From positions 1 through 17,746 of the forward strand of contig CALJLA010000030.1 of the NCBI GenBank assembly GCA_937983055.1: a stretch of DNA of 17,746 nucleotides, given 5' to 3'. A model generated the notes under the pieces. That model saw nothing but the letters and a program-made list of their open reading frames with translations, made no database searches and was not told the DNA's origin. A program made the translations under genes and the position numbers. Source of the DNA: an uncultured Pseudomonadota bacterium (GTDB lineage: Bacteria > Pseudomonadota > Gammaproteobacteria > Burkholderiales > Eutrophovitaceae). Below, one piece after another: positions 7,121 to 14,771 of the stretch; within the stretch, counting starts at the first letter, position 1; the number at the start of each line of letters is the position of its first letter.

Positions 7121-7900
7121 CTAGTCGGCGCTCCACGCGGCGAGGAACTCGCGCCAGTGCGCCTCGTCCGAGCGCGACAGTGTTGCGCGCACCAGGTCGC
7201 ATTCCGCGCGGTAGCGCGCCGGATCCAGCACGCCGCGCATCAGCTGAAAACGCAGATAGACGAGATAGGTGTTGGCGACGTCGGTCTCACAGTAATCGCG
7301 AATCGCCTTGAGCTGCCCGGCCCGATACGCATCCCACACCTTGCCGCCGGCCATGCCCAGCTTGCCGGGATAACCGAGGAGCTGGGCAATCTCGTCGAGC
7401 GGTGCGCTGGCGCGTCCCTGGTACAGGGCCAGCAGATCCATCAGGTCGAGGTGGCGCGCGTGATACCGGCTGATGTAGTTGTTCCACTTGAAGTCGCGGT
7501 CATCCTCGCCCATGTCCCAGTAGCGGGCGGCACGCACGCCCCCGACGAGGCCGCGGTAATGCAGCACCGGCAGATCGAACCCGTCGCCGTTCCATGAGAC
7601 CAGCTGCGGCGTGTATTTCTCGATCCCGTCAAAGAACCGCTGGACCAGCTCGCGCTCGGGGTCGGCCGCTTCGCCCAGCGACCACACGCGGAAGCTGTCG
7701 CGATCGCGCAGCGCGCAGGCGATCGCCACGACACGATGCAGATGCAGCGGCAGAAAGTCGCTGCCGGTCTTCTCCCTGCGCGCGGCAAACGCCGCTTCGG
7801 CAACGTCGGCATCGGTCGTTCCCGGCGCGAACTCTCCCAGCCTGCGCAGGCCTTCGATGTCGGGCACGGTCTCGATGTCGAAGACGAGCACCGGTGTCAT
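7121..7900 (-). CDS. Predicted 3'-5' exonuclease (PolB-like exonuclease domain)
   Basis: A stand-alone DnaQ-superfamily exonuclease related to the proofreading domain of DNA polymerase B (Pfam DNA_pol_B_exo2 type). The 259 residues carry Exo I D8-I-E10-T, Exo II N104 with D109 (SWNGDGFDLPVL) and Exo III Y203 and D207 (YCETDVANTY), so all four metal-binding acids are present. The segment FKWNNYISRYHARHLDLMDLL between II and III is characteristic of the family. No polymerase domain is attached. Substrate and role are unknown; a part in DNA repair or RNA trimming is possible. It sits 16 nt behind cysM and 13 nt before rlmD. Confidence 0.88.
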   Translation of the reverse strand: MTPVLVFDIETVPDIEGLRRLGEFAPGTTDADVAEAAFAARREKTGSDFLPLHLHRVVAIACALRDRDSFRVWSLGEAADPERELVQRFFDGIEKYTPQLVSWNGDGFDLPVLHYRGLVGGVRAARYWDMGEDDRDFKWNNYISRYHARHLDLMDLLALYQGRASAPLDEIAQLLGYPGKLGMAGGKVWDAYRAGQLKAIRDYCETDVANTYLVYLRFQLMRGVLDPARYRAECDLVRATLSRSDEAHWREFLAAWSAD

Positions 7901-7916
7901 CGGTGTTGCCCCTGGC

Positions 7917-8828
7917 TCATTGGGCGGGGAAGACCCCGGTCGACAGGTAGCGATCGCCCCGGTCGCAGACGATGGTTACGATGGTGGCGCCTTCGACCTC
8001 GCGGCAGACCTGCAGCGCAGCCCACAGCGCCCCGCCGGACGATACCCCGGCAAAGATGCCCTCCTCGCGCGCCAGCCTGCGGGTCATCTCCTCGGCATCG
8101 GCCTGACTCACTTCGATGATTCGGTCGACCCGCGAGCGGTCGAAGATCGTCGGCAGGTACTCCTCGGGCCACTTGCGGATGCCGGGAATCTGCGACCCCG
8201 GCGACGGCTGGCAGCCGATGATGGAAACGGACGGGTTTTGCTCCTTGAAGAAGCGCGAGCAGCCCATGATGGTGCCGGTGGTGCCCATGCTGCTGACAAA
8301 ATGGGTGACTCTGCCTTCAGTGTCGCGCCAGATCTCGGGCGCAGTACCCTCATAGTGCGCGAGCGGATTATCCGGATTGGCGAACTGGTCGAGGATGACG
8401 CCTTCGCCGTTACGCTCCATCTCGAGCGCCGCGTCGTGCGCCTGCTCCATACCGCCCGCCTGTGGCGTCAGCACGAAGCGCGCGCCGAACGCGGCCATCG
8501 TCTGCCGGCGCTCCACCGACAGATGCTCCGGCATCACCAGCACCATGCGATAGCCGCGCATCGCGGCCACCATCGCCAGCGCGATGCCGGTGTTTCCCGA
8601 GGTCGGTTCGATCAGCGTATCGCCCGGCCTGATGCGCCCACGTGCCTCCGCCCGCCGGATCATCGACAGGGCCGGACGGTCCTTGACCGAGCCCGCCGGG
8701 TTGTTGCCTTCGAGCTTCGCCAGCACCACGTTGGAGGTCGCGCCTGGAATGCGCTTCAGGCGTACGAGTGGCGTATTGCCGACGAAATCTTCCAGCGTCC
8801 GATCGTAGCCGAATACTGCCCTGTCCAT
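7917..8828 (-). CDS. cysM: Cysteine synthase B (O-acetylserine sulfhydrylase B)
   Basis: PLP enzyme making cysteine from O-acetylserine and sulfide or thiosulfate. The 303-residue product has the PLP lysine K49 in NPAGSVKDR, the substrate loop TSGNTG (76-81), the phosphate-binding SSMGTTGT and GVSSGGA near the C-terminus. It is nearly colinear with E. coli CysM (303), and the CysM-type CDRGDRYLSTGVF ending separates it from CysK. I chose ATG 8828: GAGAAG lies just upstream and it is 14 nt after the hldD stop. A longer frame from 8867 would overlap hldD and add 13 unconserved residues. Confidence 0.95.
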   Translation of the reverse strand: MDRAVFGYDRTLEDFVGNTPLVRLKRIPGATSNVVLAKLEGNNPAGSVKDRPALSMIRRAEARGRIRPGDTLIEPTSGNTGIALAMVAAMRGYRMVLVMPEHLSVERRQTMAAFGARFVLTPQAGGMEQAHDAALEMERNGEGVILDQFANPDNPLAHYEGTAPEIWRDTEGRVTHFVSSMGTTGTIMGCSRFFKEQNPSVSIIGCQPSPGSQIPGIRKWPEEYLPTIFDRSRVDRIIEVSQADAEEMTRRLAREEGIFAGVSSGGALWAALQVCREVEGATIVTIVCDRGDRYLSTGVFPAQ

Positions 8829-8842
8829 GCTTCTCGCCTGCC

Positions 8843-9841
8843 TCAGGCCTGGCTTCGAATCAGCCATTCGACGTAGCGCTGCACCCCCTGCTCTACCGTC
8901 AGGAACGCCAGGTCGCAGCCCGCTTCACGAAGCCTGGCAAGATCTGCCTGTGTGTAACTCTGGTACTTGTCCCGCAGACCCTGCGGAAACGGCACATATT
9001 GAATCACCCGCTGCGCCTTAAGCTCGTCCAGCGACAGGGGGGCTTTGCCGTCGGCCGCACGCGCGGCGTTGACGGTGGCCACCGCGACATCATTGAACGT
9101 CTGCGACGCGCCGGTACCGCAGTTGAAGATGCCGGATTTGTCCTGGTGTTCCAGGAACCAGAGATTCACTCGCGCAACGTCTTCGACCGACACGAAATCC
9201 CTGCGCTGTTCCCCGGCGGCGTATCCGCCGCTGCCTTCGAACAGGCTCACCTGCCCGCTGCTGCGATACTGGTGGAACAGATGATAGGCGACCGAGGCCA
9301 TTCGTTCCTTGTGCGCTTCGCGCGGCCCGTAGACGTTGAAGTAGCGCAGTCCGACGACCTGCGCACTGTTGTCCTCCCAGCGCTGACGCACGACCTGGTC
9401 GAACAGAAATTTGGAATAGCCGTAAACGTTCAGCGGGCGCTCGAACTCGCGCTCTTCGCGGAACGTGGCCGAGGCACCGTACACCGCGGCGGACGAGGCG
9501 TAGATCAGCGGCACCGCTTCCTGCTGGCAGTAGCTCAGCATGTCCACCGAAAAGCGGAAATTGTTGTCCATTACATAGCGCCCGTCGGTCGCCATGGTGT
9601 CGGAACACGCGCCCTGGTGAAGAATTGCGGCGATGTCGCCATCGAAGGATCCCGCACTGAGGGCGGCGCGGAACTCGTCCTTGTGAAAGTAATCGGCGAT
9701 CTCGCAGTCGACCAGGTTGCGGAACTTGTCGGCCTTCGCCAGGTTGTCGACCGCAATGATGTTGGAGATGCCCGTTTCATTGAGCGATTTGACGATATTC
9801 GCCCCGATGAAACCGGCGGCTCCGGTTACCACGATGTACAT
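8843..9841 (-). CDS. hldD: ADP-L-glycero-D-manno-heptose 6-epimerase
   Basis: Last enzyme of the ADP-heptose pathway; it turns ADP-D-glycero- into ADP-L-glycero-D-manno-heptose for the LPS inner core. It is an extended short-chain dehydrogenase/reductase: NADP-binding GAAGFIG (7-13), catalytic S116/S117 region (YASSAAVYG), Y140 and K144 in NVYGYSK, RYFNVYGPRE, and the TQADL segment near the C-terminus. The 332 residues compare with about 310 in E. coli; the extra length lies around residues 210-220 (GYAAGEQRRD) and 270. The start is set by GAGGT (9852-9848), six bases before ATG 9841; an ATG five codons upstream is less likely. Confidence 0.96.
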   Translation of the reverse strand: MYIVVTGAAGFIGANIVKSLNETGISNIIAVDNLAKADKFRNLVDCEIADYFHKDEFRAALSAGSFDGDIAAILHQGACSDTMATDGRYVMDNNFRFSVDMLSYCQQEAVPLIYASSAAVYGASATFREEREFERPLNVYGYSKFLFDQVVRQRWEDNSAQVVGLRYFNVYGPREAHKERMASVAYHLFHQYRSSGQVSLFEGSGGYAAGEQRRDFVSVEDVARVNLWFLEHQDKSGIFNCGTGASQTFNDVAVATVNAARAADGKAPLSLDELKAQRVIQYVPFPQGLRDKYQSYTQADLARLREAGCDLAFLTVEQGVQRYVEWLIRSQA

Positions 9842-9872
9842 GTTCAGACCTCGCACACGAACGAATCAGGAC

Positions 9873-9901
9873 GCCGCGCACGGCAACATGTGCCGCGCGG
9901 C
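9873..9901 (-). other. Intercistronic hairpin between hldA and hldD
   Basis: GCCGCGC / GCGCGGC (9873-9879, 9895-9901) with an inner GGCA / TGCC stem (9882-9885, 9891-9894) and a two-base bulge. It lies in the 97-nt gap, the widest in the operon. No T tract follows in the direction of transcription, so it is not a classical terminator; an RNA-processing or stability role is possible. Confidence 0.45.
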
Positions 9902-9938
9902 ATCCGTAGAGCCCGCAAAGATGACACGGATTGCGGTC

Positions 9939-10925
9939 TCAGCCAAACAGCTCTTCCGGATGAACCACCGCGGTACCCAGCTTGCCGACGACGATCCCCG
10001 CGGCCTTGTTGGCCCAGCGCACCGCTTCCTCCATTGGCTGGCCCGCAGCGATCATCACCGCCAGAATGGCGATAACCGTGTCGCCCGCGCCGCTGACATC
10101 GTAGACTTCCCGGGCTACGGTCGGCACGTGCACCCGCCCGCTTTCCCGGTACAGCGTCATGCCCTCCTCGCTGCGCGTCAGCAGCAGGGCATCCAACCCG
10201 AGCGACGTGCGCAGCTTCTGCGCGCGCGCCGTCAGGTCGTCCTCGTCGCGGGCACGTCCGGCGACCTCCCGGAACTCGGCTCTGTTCGGCGTGAGCAGGG
10301 TCGCGCCGCGGTAGCGCGAATAATCGTCGCCTTTCGGGTCCACCAGCACCGGCTTGCCCTGCGCGCGCGCCAGACCGATCATGCGCTCGATGTGCTTGAG
10401 CCCCCCCTTGCCGTAGTCCGACAGCAGCACCGCGTCACACTCTGCAAGTTTCGCCTCGAAGTCGGCCAGCTTGGCGGCAAGCACCTCGTGACCGGGCTCG
10501 GTTTCGAAATCGATGCGCAGCAACTGCTGCTGGCGCCCGATCACGCGCAGCTTGATGGTGGTCGACAGCCCTGGATCGCGGTGCAGCTGCGCCTGAATCC
10601 CGTCGGCGCTGAGCAGCTGCTGCAGCGCGCCGGCCGCCTCGTCCTGACCGACGACTGAGAGCAGCAGCGGTTTCGCGCCGATTGCAGCGATGTTGCGGGC
10701 CACGTTGGCCGCACCGCCCGGCCGCTCTTCGCGCCGGTCGATCTTGACCACCGGCACCGGCGCCTCCGGCGAGATGCGGCTGACCTCGCCAAACCAGTAA
10801 CGGTCGAGCATGACGTCGCCGACGATCAGCACCCTGGCGTTCCTGATGTTTTCCAATTCTGCGCGCTCCGCCGTTGCCCGCCCGACCGGGTCAGGTCCGT
10901 CCAATCGACAGGTATTCGATGCCAT
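9939..10925 (-). CDS. hldA: D-glycero-beta-D-manno-heptose-7-phosphate kinase (kinase half of HldE)
   Basis: Phosphorylates heptose-7-phosphate at C1 for ADP-heptose and LPS core synthesis; also called RfaE1. A PfkB/ribokinase fold: VGDVMLDRYWFG (35-46), SRISPEAPVPVVK, the glycine-rich PGGAANVARN (69-78), DPKGDDYSRYRGATLLTPN, and the ATP site with catalytic base D282 in VSGAGDTV. It ends after the kinase domain, so the adenylyltransferase half of E. coli HldE must be encoded elsewhere (RfaE2/HldC). The start is uncertain: ATG 10925 overlaps the end of ugd by 35 nt and adds about 23 unconserved residues, whereas a TTG at 10856 with GGAG nine bases upstream would begin just before the conserved domain and after the ugd stop codon. 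Confidence 0.92.
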   Translation of the reverse strand: MASNTCRLDGPDPVGRATAERAELENIRNARVLIVGDVMLDRYWFGEVSRISPEAPVPVVKIDRREERPGGAANVARNIAAIGAKPLLLSVVGQDEAAGALQQLLSADGIQAQLHRDPGLSTTIKLRVIGRQQQLLRIDFETEPGHEVLAAKLADFEAKLAECDAVLLSDYGKGGLKHIERMIGLARAQGKPVLVDPKGDDYSRYRGATLLTPNRAEFREVAGRARDEDDLTARAQKLRTSLGLDALLLTRSEEGMTLYRESGRVHVPTVAREVYDVSGAGDTVIAILAVMIAAGQPMEEAVRWANKAAGIVVGKLGTAVVHPEELFG

Positions 10926-12213
10926 GATCCCGCATGACGGCGGGATCGTACAGGTTGCGCCCGTCGATGATCACCGGCTGTTTCAGCCGCGCCTTGATTG
11001 CCTCGAAATCCGGGCTCTTGAATTCTTTCCACTCGGTGACGATGATCAGCGACTCGGCGCCGTCGAGCGCGTCGAGCGGCGAATCCGCGAACGTCAGGGC
11101 GCGGTCTTTCTGGAACAGGCGCCTGGCCTCGGTCATCGCCGCCGGGTCATAGGCAGCCACGCGCGCGCCCCGCGAGAGAAGTCCGTTGATGACCACGCGG
11201 CTGGGCGCCTCGCGCATGTCGTCGGTATTGGGCTTGAACGACAGGCCCCAGACCGCGAAGCGCTTGCCGTCCAGATGCTCGCCGAAACGCAGCCTGACCT
11301 TGTCCAGGATCCGCTGCTTCTGCGTACGGTTCACCTTTTCGACCGCATCCACGATGGAGAGCTGCATGCCGTAGTCGCCGGCGGTGTGCTGCAGCGCCTG
11401 GATGTCCTTCGGAAAGCAGCTGCCGCCGTAGCCGCAGCCGGCGTACAGAAAGTGATACCCGATGCGCGGATCCGAGCCGATGCCCACGCGTACATTCTCG
11501 ATGTTGGCGCCGAGCTTTTCGGCCAGGTTGGCCAGCTCGTTCATGAAGGAGATGCGCGTGGCCAGCATGGCGTTGGCCGCGTACTTGGTAAGTTCGGCCG
11601 AGCGGGTGTCCATCACCATCAAGCGGTCATGGTTGCGGTTGATCGGCGCGTACAGCTGGCGCATCTGTCGGATTGCCCGCTCGTCCGACGCCCCGATGAC
11701 GATCCGGTCCGGCCGCATGAAATCGTTCACCGCTGCGCCTTCCTTGAGGAACTCGGGGTTGGAAACCACGCTGAAAGGCACGGCGACCCCGCGGGCGGCG
11801 AGCTCTTCGTCGATGACGGCGTGCACCCGCTCTGCCGTGCCCACCGGGACGGTGGACTTGTCGACGACGATGCGGTAATCCGTCATGTGCCGCCCGATGT
11901 TGCGCGCCGCCGACATGACGTAACGCAGGTCTGCCGATCCGTTTTCGTCCGGCGGCGTGCCTACCGCGATGAACTGAAGCGCACCGTGCGCGACCGATGC
12001 CTCGACATCGGTGGTGAACCTGAGCCGGCCTGCTGCCGCATTGCGCCTGACCAGTCCTTCCAGGCCCGGCTCGTAGATCGGTATGCCGCCACCGTTTAGC
12101 AGGTCCACCTTGGCCTGGTCCACATCCAGGCACAGGACATCATTGCCGAGGTCGGCAAAACAGGTCCCTGAGACAAGCCCGACATAGCCGGTGCCGATGA
12201 CGGTGATTTTCAC
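10891..12213 (-). CDS. ugd: UDP-glucose 6-dehydrogenase
   Basis: NAD-dependent two-step oxidation of UDP-glucose to UDP-glucuronate, a precursor for polysaccharides and LPS modification. The 440 residues start with the Rossmann motif GTGYVG (7-12). Further motifs are VDKSTVPVGTA, NPEFLKEG, the active-site C266 in GCGYGGSCFPKD, and GLSFKPNTDDMREAPS in the C-terminal domain. The start codon is GTG 12213: it overlaps the pyrF stop as GTGA, and ITVIGTGYVG follows at once. A longer open frame upstream is an out-of-frame shadow of pyrF. Translational coupling to pyrF is likely. Confidence 0.95.
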   Translation of the reverse strand: MKITVIGTGYVGLVSGTCFADLGNDVLCLDVDQAKVDLLNGGGIPIYEPGLEGLVRRNAAAGRLRFTTDVEASVAHGALQFIAVGTPPDENGSADLRYVMSAARNIGRHMTDYRIVVDKSTVPVGTAERVHAVIDEELAARGVAVPFSVVSNPEFLKEGAAVNDFMRPDRIVIGASDERAIRQMRQLYAPINRNHDRLMVMDTRSAELTKYAANAMLATRISFMNELANLAEKLGANIENVRVGIGSDPRIGYHFLYAGCGYGGSCFPKDIQALQHTAGDYGMQLSIVDAVEKVNRTQKQRILDKVRLRFGEHLDGKRFAVWGLSFKPNTDDMREAPSRVVINGLLSRGARVAAYDPAAMTEARRLFQKDRALTFADSPLDALDGAESLIIVTEWKEFKSPDFEAIKARLKQPVIIDGRNLYDPAVMRDHGIEYLSIGRT

Positions 12214-12917
12214 CCAGTGTTCTCCGTCTGCGCGATTTCGGAATTGATCCTGGCCAGCATCGCCGCCGGATCGGCCGCGCGGGTGACCGGACGCCCGACG
12301 ACCAGATAGCTTGCTCCCGCCTCGATGGCGCGGGCGGGGGTCATGATGCGCTTCTGGTCGTCGTCCGCGCTCTCGGGCAGCCGGATACCCGGCGTGACCC
12401 TCAGGAAGCCGTCTCCCTGCTGCCGGCGGATGGCAGCCGCCTCGTGGGCCGAGCACACCACGCCGTCGAGCCGGCATTCCGCGGCAAGCGCCGAGAGCCT
12501 GCCGACGGCCTGCGCCGGCGTCTCGCTCAGCCCGACCTCGCGCATCTGTGTCGCGTCCATGCTCGTCAGAATGGTGACAGCAATCAGTCTGGGGGCGGGC
12601 GCGCCGTCACCCAGCGCCTCGCGGGCCGCCTGCATCATCTCGCGCCCGCCCAGCGCGTGTACGTTGAGCATCCAGACGCCCAGGCGTGCCGCCGAACGGC
12701 AGGCCTGGGCCACGGTATTGGGAATGTCATGAAACTTGAGGTCTAGAAAGACGCCAAATCCGCGTGCGACCAGCGCCGCAACCAGCGCGGGCCCGGCACC
12801 GACGAACAGCTCCTTGCCGACCTTCAGTCGGCATGCCTGCGGGGACAGTCGCTCCGCAAGCGCCATCGCCGATTGCGCGTCCGCGAAATCGAGCGCCACG
12901 ATGACCCGTGACTCCAT
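12210..12917 (-). CDS. pyrF: Orotidine 5'-phosphate decarboxylase
   Basis: Last step of UMP synthesis: decarboxylation of OMP. The 235 residues form the TIM barrel of the short bacterial type: IVALD (6-10), K32 in LKVGKELF, and the catalytic tetrad part D59-L-K61-F-H-D64 (FLDLKFHDIPNTV). The phosphate-binding VTPGIR and VVGRPVTRA are present near the C-terminus. The start ATG shares its A with the lapB stop (TAATG), and the stop overlaps the ugd start (GTGA), so lapB, pyrF and ugd are translationally linked. pyrF directly downstream of lapB also occurs in E. coli. Confidence 0.97.
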   Translation of the reverse strand: MESRVIVALDFADAQSAMALAERLSPQACRLKVGKELFVGAGPALVAALVARGFGVFLDLKFHDIPNTVAQACRSAARLGVWMLNVHALGGREMMQAAREALGDGAPAPRLIAVTILTSMDATQMREVGLSETPAQAVGRLSALAAECRLDGVVCSAHEAAAIRRQQGDGFLRVTPGIRLPESADDDQKRIMTPARAIEAGASYLVVGRPVTRAADPAAMLARINSEIAQTENTG

Positions 12918-14092
12918 TAGCCGGCGAGCTCCCGCTCCTCCGAGCGCCGCGGCGGATAGGTCTCCCAGCCGCTACACGCGGGACAATGCCAGTAGAACTG
13001 TCGCGCCTTGAAGCCGCAGACGTCGCAACGATACAGCGCCAGGCTTCTGGTGTGCTGGTGAACCAGGTTCTTGATCATCTGCAGATCGTTGCGCCGCTCG
13101 GGCGAAGCGTCGAGCAGCTGCGCCTCCAGCAGCTTGTCGAGGCCCAGCAGCGTGGGATTCTTCGCAAGCTCGCCGCGCACTAGGCGGTAGGCGGCGTCGC
13201 CCCCGCGGTGCTGCAATTCGCCCTGGAACGCCACGGTGAGCAGGTCGATCGAAGGGTAGCGCGCAAGATAGCCGTGCAGCAGGGCCAGCCCGTCGTCGGG
13301 CCGCCCGAGGCTGTTGTAGGCAGCAAACAGCTTGTCGGCCACCAGCGAGAGATACTCGGGGTTTTGCTGCTCGACCCGCTTCCAGCAGTCGATCGCCTGT
13401 TCGGTCTGCCCCTGCGACAGGGCGATGTCACCAAGCAGGATGTTGGCCCTTGCGCAGCGCCGGTTGACGTTCAGCGCATCGTCCAGATAGGCGCGGGCGG
13501 CGTCCCACCGGGAATGCGTGGCCTCGGCAGCCGCCAGCTCGCAGTAGTAATTCGCAATCGCCCTGGCGCTGGATTCGCCGGTAACGGCATCCATGCGGTG
13601 CGATGTGGCAATTGCCTTGTTCCAGTCCTTCTCCTGCTCATATATTTCGAGCAGGAACTGCAGGCCCTGCTGCTGGTAGGCCGTGCCATCCAGGCGCGCA
13701 AACAGCTCCTCGGCGCGGTCCAAAAGACCGGCCTTGAGGTAGTCCTGGGCCAGTTCGTACAGTGCCTGCGCGCGCTGCTCGCCCCGGAGGTCCGGTCGGT
13801 CGAGCAGGTTCTGGTGCATTCGAATGGCGCGCTCGACCTCGCCCCTGCGCCGGAACAGGCTGCCCAGTGCGAAATGCAGCTCGACGGTCTGGGGATCGAC
13901 CTTGACCACCTCGATGAAGGCTTCGATCGCCTTGTCCGGCTGCTCGTTGAGGAGGAAGTTGAGTCCCTTGAAATACGACATCGGCAGCGCGCGGGATTCG
14001 GACAACAGCTGCTTGATATCGATTCGCGCGGCAAGCCAGCCCAGCGCGAAAAACAGCGGGAAGCCGAGCAGCCACCATAGTTCGAACTCCAT
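12917..14092 (-). CDS. lapB: Lipopolysaccharide assembly protein B (LapB/YciM)
   Basis: Inner-membrane-anchored TPR protein that controls LPS amount by directing LpxC to FtsH and links LPS synthesis with transport. The 391 residues match E. coli LapB (389). One N-terminal membrane helix (about 4-22, WWLLGFPLFFALGWLAAR) is followed by TPR repeats over about residues 37-320. A C-terminal rubredoxin-like metal site has C356, C359, C370 and C373 (CDVCGF, CPACSGW). It is preceded by lapA with a 12-nt gap and overlaps pyrF by one base, an arrangement shared with gammaproteobacteria. Confidence 0.96.
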   Translation of the reverse strand: MEFELWWLLGFPLFFALGWLAARIDIKQLLSESRALPMSYFKGLNFLLNEQPDKAIEAFIEVVKVDPQTVELHFALGSLFRRRGEVERAIRMHQNLLDRPDLRGEQRAQALYELAQDYLKAGLLDRAEELFARLDGTAYQQQGLQFLLEIYEQEKDWNKAIATSHRMDAVTGESSARAIANYYCELAAAEATHSRWDAARAYLDDALNVNRRCARANILLGDIALSQGQTEQAIDCWKRVEQQNPEYLSLVADKLFAAYNSLGRPDDGLALLHGYLARYPSIDLLTVAFQGELQHRGGDAAYRLVRGELAKNPTLLGLDKLLEAQLLDASPERRNDLQMIKNLVHQHTRSLALYRCDVCGFKARQFYWHCPACSGWETYPPRRSEERELAG

Positions 14093-14104
14093 CGGCCCGG
14101 CGCC

Positions 14105-14371
14105 TCAGTCTTCCCGAGCCGCCGCGGGGAGCGATCGCAGTTGCTTGCGCAGCGCCAGGATCTCGCGTCGCTGCCGGAAGACGTGGCCGAGCGCCGCCGC
14201 GATCCCGCCCAGCGCGCCCAGCACGAAAACGATCAACAGCACGAAGACCAGCGGCGCCTGCCACTCGCCTCCCAGGTAGAAGCGGACCAGCACGGGCTCG
14301 GTGTTCTTCAGCGCGAAGCCCAGCAGCACGAGAAAAACAAGGATCCGAAACGCCCAGCTGATGTATCTCAT
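14105..14371 (-). CDS. lapA: Lipopolysaccharide assembly protein A (LapA/YciS)
   Basis: Small (88 residues) inner membrane partner of LapB. Two membrane helices (about 5-22 and 38-60) flank the family hallmark FALKNTEPVLVRFYLGG, and a basic coiled tail (RQRREILALRKQLRSL) follows. The ATG at 14371 starts just before the first helix as in homologues. An earlier in-frame TTG (14404) is unlikely because it overlaps the T tract of the ihfB terminator. Confidence 0.92.
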   Translation of the reverse strand: MRYISWAFRILVFLVLLGFALKNTEPVLVRFYLGGEWQAPLVFVLLIVFVLGALGGIAAALGHVFRQRREILALRKQLRSLPAAARED

Positions 14372-14402
14372 GGCCGAGAATGTTACCCGCAAATAGGCCG
14401 CC

Positions 14403-14443
14403 AAAAAAACAAAGCGGCAATCGTCTCGCGACGCTGCCGCTTT
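14403..14443 (-). terminator. Intrinsic terminator behind ihfB
   Basis: Stem AAAGCGGCA / TGCCGCTTT (14411-14419, 14435-14443) with an inner CGTC / GACG helper stem. On the minus strand it is followed by GTTTTTTT (14410-14403). It separates ihfB from lapA, so the lapA operon needs its own promoter or read-through. Confidence 0.85.
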
Positions 14444-14468
14444 CCCGAACCCGACCGCGCGAAGCTGG

Positions 14469-14756
14469 TCACTGCTTCTTCAGATCGACGCGCTCGCGCA
14501 GTTCCTTGCCTGCCTTGAAATGCGGCACGTACTTGGCGGGCACGTGCACCTTCTCCCCCGACTTCGGATTACGGCCCACGCGTGGAGGCCGGTAGTTCAG
14601 ACCGAAACTGCCAAACCCGCGTATCTCGATGCGGTGACCCTGCGCCAGGCTTTTCGCCATGGCGTCCAGAATCATCTTCACGGCCAGCTCGGCATCGCTC
14701 GCGACGAGCTGCGGAAAATGAGCCGCAAGCCTGGCGATCAGCTCGGACTTGGTCAT
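14469..14756 (-). CDS. ihfB: Integration host factor subunit beta
   Basis: Nucleoid protein; with IhfA it bends DNA at specific sites and helps transcription, replication and recombination. The 95 residues match E. coli IhfB (94): MTKSELIARLA at the start, IEIRGFGSFGLNYRPPR leading into the beta-arm, RNPKSGEKV with the intercalating proline, and KYVPHFKAGKELRERV. Two ATGs lie in tandem (14759 and 14756); the second gives the family N-terminus MTKSEL and the better distance to the GGGAC site. It starts 13-16 nt after rpsA, an order (rpsA-ihfB) conserved in proteobacteria. Confidence 0.96.
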   Translation of the reverse strand: MTKSELIARLAAHFPQLVASDAELAVKMILDAMAKSLAQGHRIEIRGFGSFGLNYRPPRVGRNPKSGEKVHVPAKYVPHFKAGKELRERVDLKKQ

Positions 14757-14771
14757 CATGGGTCCCGTTTC

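Noticed and set aside
12214..12477. Upstream extension of ugd by 88 codons
   Set aside because: The extension is an out-of-frame reading of pyrF; GTG 12213 with the GTGA overlap gives the family N-terminus.
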